Shown here: piece after piece, positions 61,174-64,000 of the stretch
How the letters are laid out: each line of letters starts with the position of its first letter
Numbering within the stretch: the stretch's first letter is position 1
Assembly: GCA_965226245.1 (NCBI GenBank)
Contig: CBDDCL010000015.1
Span: 5,208,001 to 5,272,000 of the forward strand
Length of the DNA: 64,000 bases
Reading direction: 5' to 3'
Origin: CBDCYS01 sp965226245
GTDB taxonomy: Bacteria; Acidobacteriota; Terriglobia; Bryobacterales; UBA6623
Made by a program: the position numbers and the translations under genes
The notes under the pieces: generated by a model
What the model was told of the DNA's origin: nothing
Databases searched by the model: none
Seen by the model: only the letters and a program-made list of their open reading frames with translations

Positions 61174-62286
61174 TCACTGTACCTCTTCGCGGTCCAAGCT
61201 TTCCCGTTGGCGAAGCGCCTGGTGGAATTGCTTCACCCCTTCGCTGACCTCTTCCTGGCTCAAGTGCACGTAGCGCTGGACGGTCCGCATGTTTGCATGG
61301 CCCAGCACCTTTGCCACCAGCGCCATGTCCTTCGTATGCCGGTAGAGGTCGGTCGCGAACGTGTGGCGAAAGCTATAAATATCGACTGCGAATCCTACAC
61401 GCTCAAGAACTCGGTCATGGGCGCCAACCAACCCGGAGTACGTATAGGGCCTGCCCGGCTTTTTCCCAGGGAAAATCCAAGGTCCGCTCCCGGCCATGCG
61501 CCGGCCGAGAATTGCGACTGACTCATCCGCCAAATCGAGAGTTCGGCGTGACGCTTTGCTCTTGACCAGTGTCACTCTGCCAGAGCTATCCAGCGACCGA
61601 TGCACGGAGAGAGTCCGAGCTTCCAGGTTCAAATCTTGTTTCCCAAGAGCAAGTGTCTCGGCTGGCCGAAGCCCCTGAAGGCGCATCAGCCTGGTGACAT
61701 CGTGGGGTGGCGTGCCCGGGGTGGTGGCCCGGAAATAGATCGCCTCTTCGTCCCGTGTCAGGATGCGGTCGTTGCGGGACTCGCTGTCACTGGGCACTTT
61801 GATCTCCCGCACGACGTTTTTCTCAACCCAACCCTTACGCTGGCCGTACTGCATGAGCTGGCTCAGCGCATGGATGTCGTGACGGATTGTGACCTCACGA
61901 ATCAGGTTCTCCCGTCTCCAGCTCTTGAGGTCTTCGAGGTCGCCTACTGTGATCGAGTCGAGTGAGCGATCCCCAAAGACGGCCTTGATCACATTGAGGC
62001 TCACTTGCTGCCGACGAGCCGTGTTCGGATGGTCTCGGTGCTCCATAACAGACCATCTCATGAACTTCTCCACGGCTTCATTGAACGAGACCACCCGGCG
62101 GGCCGTTCCCTCCACCACCTGTTTCCGATGGGCCTCCATCAGGGCAATTGCGGCGCCCTGGTTTGATACGGTGGCCTTTAAATCGGTGGTCTTCGCGTAG
62201 GTTTGGCCGCGCACCTTGAAGCGGTAAGCCCAGCGATCCACTCCCCCTTTGCCTCGAACTCTCATTCCCCGCGCTTTGCTTGTCAT
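61174..62286 (-). CDS. Tyrosine recombinase/phage-type integrase
   Basis: 370 residues. An N-terminal arm-binding region, a SAM-like core-binding domain (about 70-170), then the catalytic domain: RLQGLRPAETLALG (Arg I), VKSKASRRT (Lys), YSFRHTFATDLYRH (HxxR box, with Tyr where His is usual, and Arg II), LGHANMRTVQRYVHL (His and nucleophilic Tyr). It mediates site-specific integration, here probably at or near tRNA-Cys. The helix-turn-helix gene upstream overlaps it by about 200 bp. No matching att copy is seen to the right within the window. Confidence 0.92.
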   Translation of the reverse strand: MTSKARGMRVRGKGGVDRWAYRFKVRGQTYAKTTDLKATVSNQGAAIALMEAHRKQVVEGTARRVVSFNEAVEKFMRWSVMEHRDHPNTARRQQVSLNVIKAVFGDRSLDSITVGDLEDLKSWRRENLIREVTIRHDIHALSQLMQYGQRKGWVEKNVVREIKVPSDSESRNDRILTRDEEAIYFRATTPGTPPHDVTRLMRLQGLRPAETLALGKQDLNLEARTLSVHRSLDSSGRVTLVKSKASRRTLDLADESVAILGRRMAGSGPWIFPGKKPGRPYTYSGLVGAHDRVLERVGFAVDIYSFRHTFATDLYRHTKDMALVAKVLGHANMRTVQRYVHLSQEEVSEGVKQFHQALRQRESLDREEVQ

Positions 62287-62479
62287 CTAGGAGTCTCCTC
62301 AGCCAGCTGGCGAATTCTTCTTGCCCATAATAGATCGTTTGGCCGAGCCTGATGCAGGGAGGGCCTTCACCTTTGGCTCGCCACTTCCGAAGGGTCTCCC
62401 GGCTTTTGCCCAAATGTCGGACTACCTCCGCCTCTGTGAGGAGAGCAGGAATCTCGGCAGATTTAGGACCATCAGCCAT
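62078..62479 (-). CDS. Helix-turn-helix excisionase-like protein
   Basis: About 133 residues from ATG 62479. Residues 10-60 form a MerR-type/excisionase winged helix: LLTEAEVVRHLGKSRETLRK, then CIRLGQTIYYGQEEFASWL. The tail after about residue 70 overlaps the integrase coding region in another frame and is Gly/Arg/Pro-rich, so it may be non-native; an indel near 62290 could have destroyed an earlier stop. Excisionases of this type control direction of integrase action. Confidence 0.7.
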   Translation of the reverse strand: MADGPKSAEIPALLTEAEVVRHLGKSRETLRKWRAKGEGPPCIRLGQTIYYGQEEFASWLRRLLDDKQSAGNESSRQRGSGSLGLPLQGARPNLREDHRFKGHRIKPGRRNCPDGGPSETGGGGNGPPGGLVQ

Positions 62480-62509
62480 GGCCAGTCCCAACGGCAGTCC
62501 TGCTGCCGC

Positions 62510-62701
62510 CTAAACGATGCGCTTCAAACAAACCGGGGCAACACTCCGTTGCCCACACCCAATGCAAACCGAGCCCTCGGATGGCTCCTCGGCCCCGCAG
62601 GTCTCGCAGAATCGCCAATCGAGTTTGGCCGCTTCTTGCACGGCCTCCGCAACGACTGACTGGCCCTGGCGATGGCGGAGGCGAACCAAATAGCGAATCA
62701 C
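62510..62701 (-). CDS. Small zinc-ribbon protein
   Basis: 63 residues. RFCETCGAEEPSEGSVCIGC is a CxxC...CxxC zinc ribbon, followed by GQRSVAPVCLKRIV. It lies 30 bp upstream of the helix-turn-helix gene on the same strand and probably belongs to the same small integrative module. Function unknown. Confidence 0.5.
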   Translation of the reverse strand: MIRYLVRLRHRQGQSVVAEAVQEAAKLDWRFCETCGAEEPSEGSVCIGCGQRSVAPVCLKRIV

Positions 62702-62767
62702 CTAGGGAGATCTCGTACTCATCCGCAGCTGGTCCTCTAACTGCACGTCAATGGATTCACTCCTCGA

Positions 62768-63685
62768 TTGGTGGCGCACCAATACAGGCGCACTCCCGAG
62801 GCGTTCCAGAAAGCGATCGGGTTCTACGAGCAGGCGCTTGCCGAAGACCCCGACTATGCACTTGCCCACTCTGGGCTCGCCGACTGCCACACCCTTCTCG
62901 GGTTTTATGGCGCGCTGCCGACAAAGGAGGCGGGGCCAAGAGCGGAGGCAGCCGCGTCGAAAGCTCTTGAAATCGACGCTGATCTGGCCGCCGCGCACGC
63001 TTCCATGGGAGCCGTCCATGCTTGTTACCATTGGGACTGGAAAGGGGCGGAACGCGCCTTCCGGCGAGCAATTGATCTGGACCCTTCCTACACGGTAGGC
63101 CATCTCTGGTACGGGATCCTCGCTCTGTTGCCCACCGGGCGTGTGGACGAAGCTCTTGCGGCCTGGAAGCGCGCCGCGGAGCTTGACCCCGTAACCCCAA
63201 TCGTAAACCTTGGTCCCGCCTTCATCCTGATCCTTCAGCGGCAACCCGACCGAGCCATTGAGGAACTCGGGAAGCTGTTTGAACTAGACCCGAATTTCCC
63301 CTGGCCACGCCTCTGTTTGGGCTGGGCGTACCTGCAGAAGGGCGACTACGACAGAGCGACAGCCGAGCTGGAGCAAGCGAATCTGCCTCCTTGGCGGGAC
63401 GCCCACCTGGGATACACGTACGCGGTTTCAGGCGAATCGGAGAAGGCCCGGAAACTGATCGAGGACCTACAAGCGGGTTCCCAGCCGGAACATCTCGTGC
63501 CTTATCATCTTGCGATAATTTACTTCGGTTTGGGAGAAACGGATAAAGCATTCGCGTGCCTAGACAAAGCGTGCGAAGCGCGAAGCTCGCAACTTTGGTG
63601 GATCAAGACTCTTCCCCAGCTTGACAGTGTGCGCTCCGACCCGAGATTCCAAGCCATTCTGCGCCGCATGAACCTGGCAGACTGA
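62768..63685 (+). CDS. TPR-repeat protein, N-terminally truncated
   Basis: 305 residues of tetratricopeptide repeats: YEQALAEDPDYALAHSGLAD, AASKALEIDADLAAAHASMG, AERAFRRAIDLDPSYTVGHL, AAWKRAAELDPVTPIVNLG and so on, ending LDSVRSDPRFQAILRRMNLA. This is the usual C-terminal half of long kinase-, winged-helix- or cyclase-linked TPR proteins, whose TPR part starts YxxGRxxxxRRTPEAFQKAI. The frame begins in the middle of that segment, so the 5' part was lost, probably at the integrase-module border. TTG 62768 and GTG 62771 are only formal starts. Confidence 0.75.
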   Translation: MVAHQYRRTPEAFQKAIGFYEQALAEDPDYALAHSGLADCHTLLGFYGALPTKEAGPRAEAAASKALEIDADLAAAHASMGAVHACYHWDWKGAERAFRRAIDLDPSYTVGHLWYGILALLPTGRVDEALAAWKRAAELDPVTPIVNLGPAFILILQRQPDRAIEELGKLFELDPNFPWPRLCLGWAYLQKGDYDRATAELEQANLPPWRDAHLGYTYAVSGESEKARKLIEDLQAGSQPEHLVPYHLAIIYFGLGETDKAFACLDKACEARSSQLWWIKTLPQLDSVRSDPRFQAILRRMNLAD

Positions 63686-63724
63686 TCCGGACCCGATGAC
63701 CGGCCAGACAATCTCCTACTACGG

Positions 63725-63805
63725 TTCGAGGGCGGGCAGTCTGACCGCGCGATCCACATCGTGGAAAACTGGTTCGCCGAGTTCCGCGACCGCGATCAGG
63801 ACTAA
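63725..63805 (+). pseudogene. C-terminal remnant of a PD40 propeller gene
   Basis: The frame FEGGQSDRAIHIVENWFAEF then RDRDQD and TAA (63803-63805) matches the end of 57110-57625 (IHVVQNWFEEFRGREQD). About 27 codons remain, just after the TPR gene. From 63806 to the window end I see nothing. Confidence 0.6.
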
Positions 63806-64000
63806 GTCCCCCGAAACGAACTAGATAGCGCCTGTGGGCCGATAACTGTTGATTAATCCCTTAACCACCAGCTAACGCCTGCCTGACGCCCTTTTCCGGG
63901 TCATAGGAAGAGCTGCAAACCCCTCGTCTATTGCGTTATCATGGCTTTGAACCGGATTACTGGTGGGAAGGCTTGTAATCACCAGGTATCCGCCAGGCGT

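Overview
The window looks like a chromosomal segment from an Acidobacteriota bacterium of the Bryobacterales/Solibacter type. It is GC-rich. It carries a protein of the Solibacter-type TIGR03437 repeat class, a TonB receptor with a carboxypeptidase-regulatory-like domain, a cytochrome-ankyrin-cyclase fusion, PQQ-type beta-propellers, ThuA and Gfo/Idh/MocA proteins, and several dispersed GC-rich hairpin repeat families. The assignment rests on recognised protein families only; there is no rRNA gene here.

Layout. 1-8.6 kb: end of a lysine-rich basic protein, a catalytic/non-catalytic M16 peptidase pair, a fusion gene split by an IS1595-type element, and a nucleotidyltransferase pair. 8.7-14.3 kb: a Tat-type Gfo/Idh/MocA oxidoreductase, then a region of transposase relics, a frameshifted motB and tRNA-Arg. 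14.3-25.8 kb: an AceE-like E1 enzyme, ThuA, an adenylate-forming enzyme, two PQQ-type propellers in one operon, and an exported HpcH/HpaI aldolase. 25.9-37.3 kb: an IS4-type relic, a BsuPI-domain protein, the housekeeping pair rpsO-pnp, an orphan antitoxin, a PRPP transferase, a propionyl-CoA carboxylase-type subunit, and a large molybdenum hydroxylase subunit. 37.6-43.1 kb: a TIGR03437 gene broken by a stop codon and a second copy of the same IS, then polA. 43.7-54 kb: rpmE, two carboxylate transporters (DASS and AtoE), a VapBC-like pair, a TonB receptor and a metallo-hydrolase. 54.5-64 kb: a membrane-anchored NB-ARC/TPR ATPase with a recent 120-bp repeat expansion, a group II intron relic, a second aldolase, a DUF4159 protein, tRNA-Gly and tRNA-Cys, an integrase module, and a truncated TPR gene.

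How it fits together. The core genes (rpsO-pnp, polA, rpmE, tRNAs) are intact, while many accessory genes are broken: two by the same IS, and others by single-base indels or a nonsense codon. The metabolic genes suggest a heterotroph that uses peptides, carboxylates and sugar or aromatic derivatives.

The most distinctive feature is a family of short elements with ends CAAT(A/G)CTGTTCA. They sit at CTAG-like 4-bp sites, two of them exactly at gene stop codons. One shares an end with an IS4-type transposase relic, which points to non-autonomous derivatives of that transposon.
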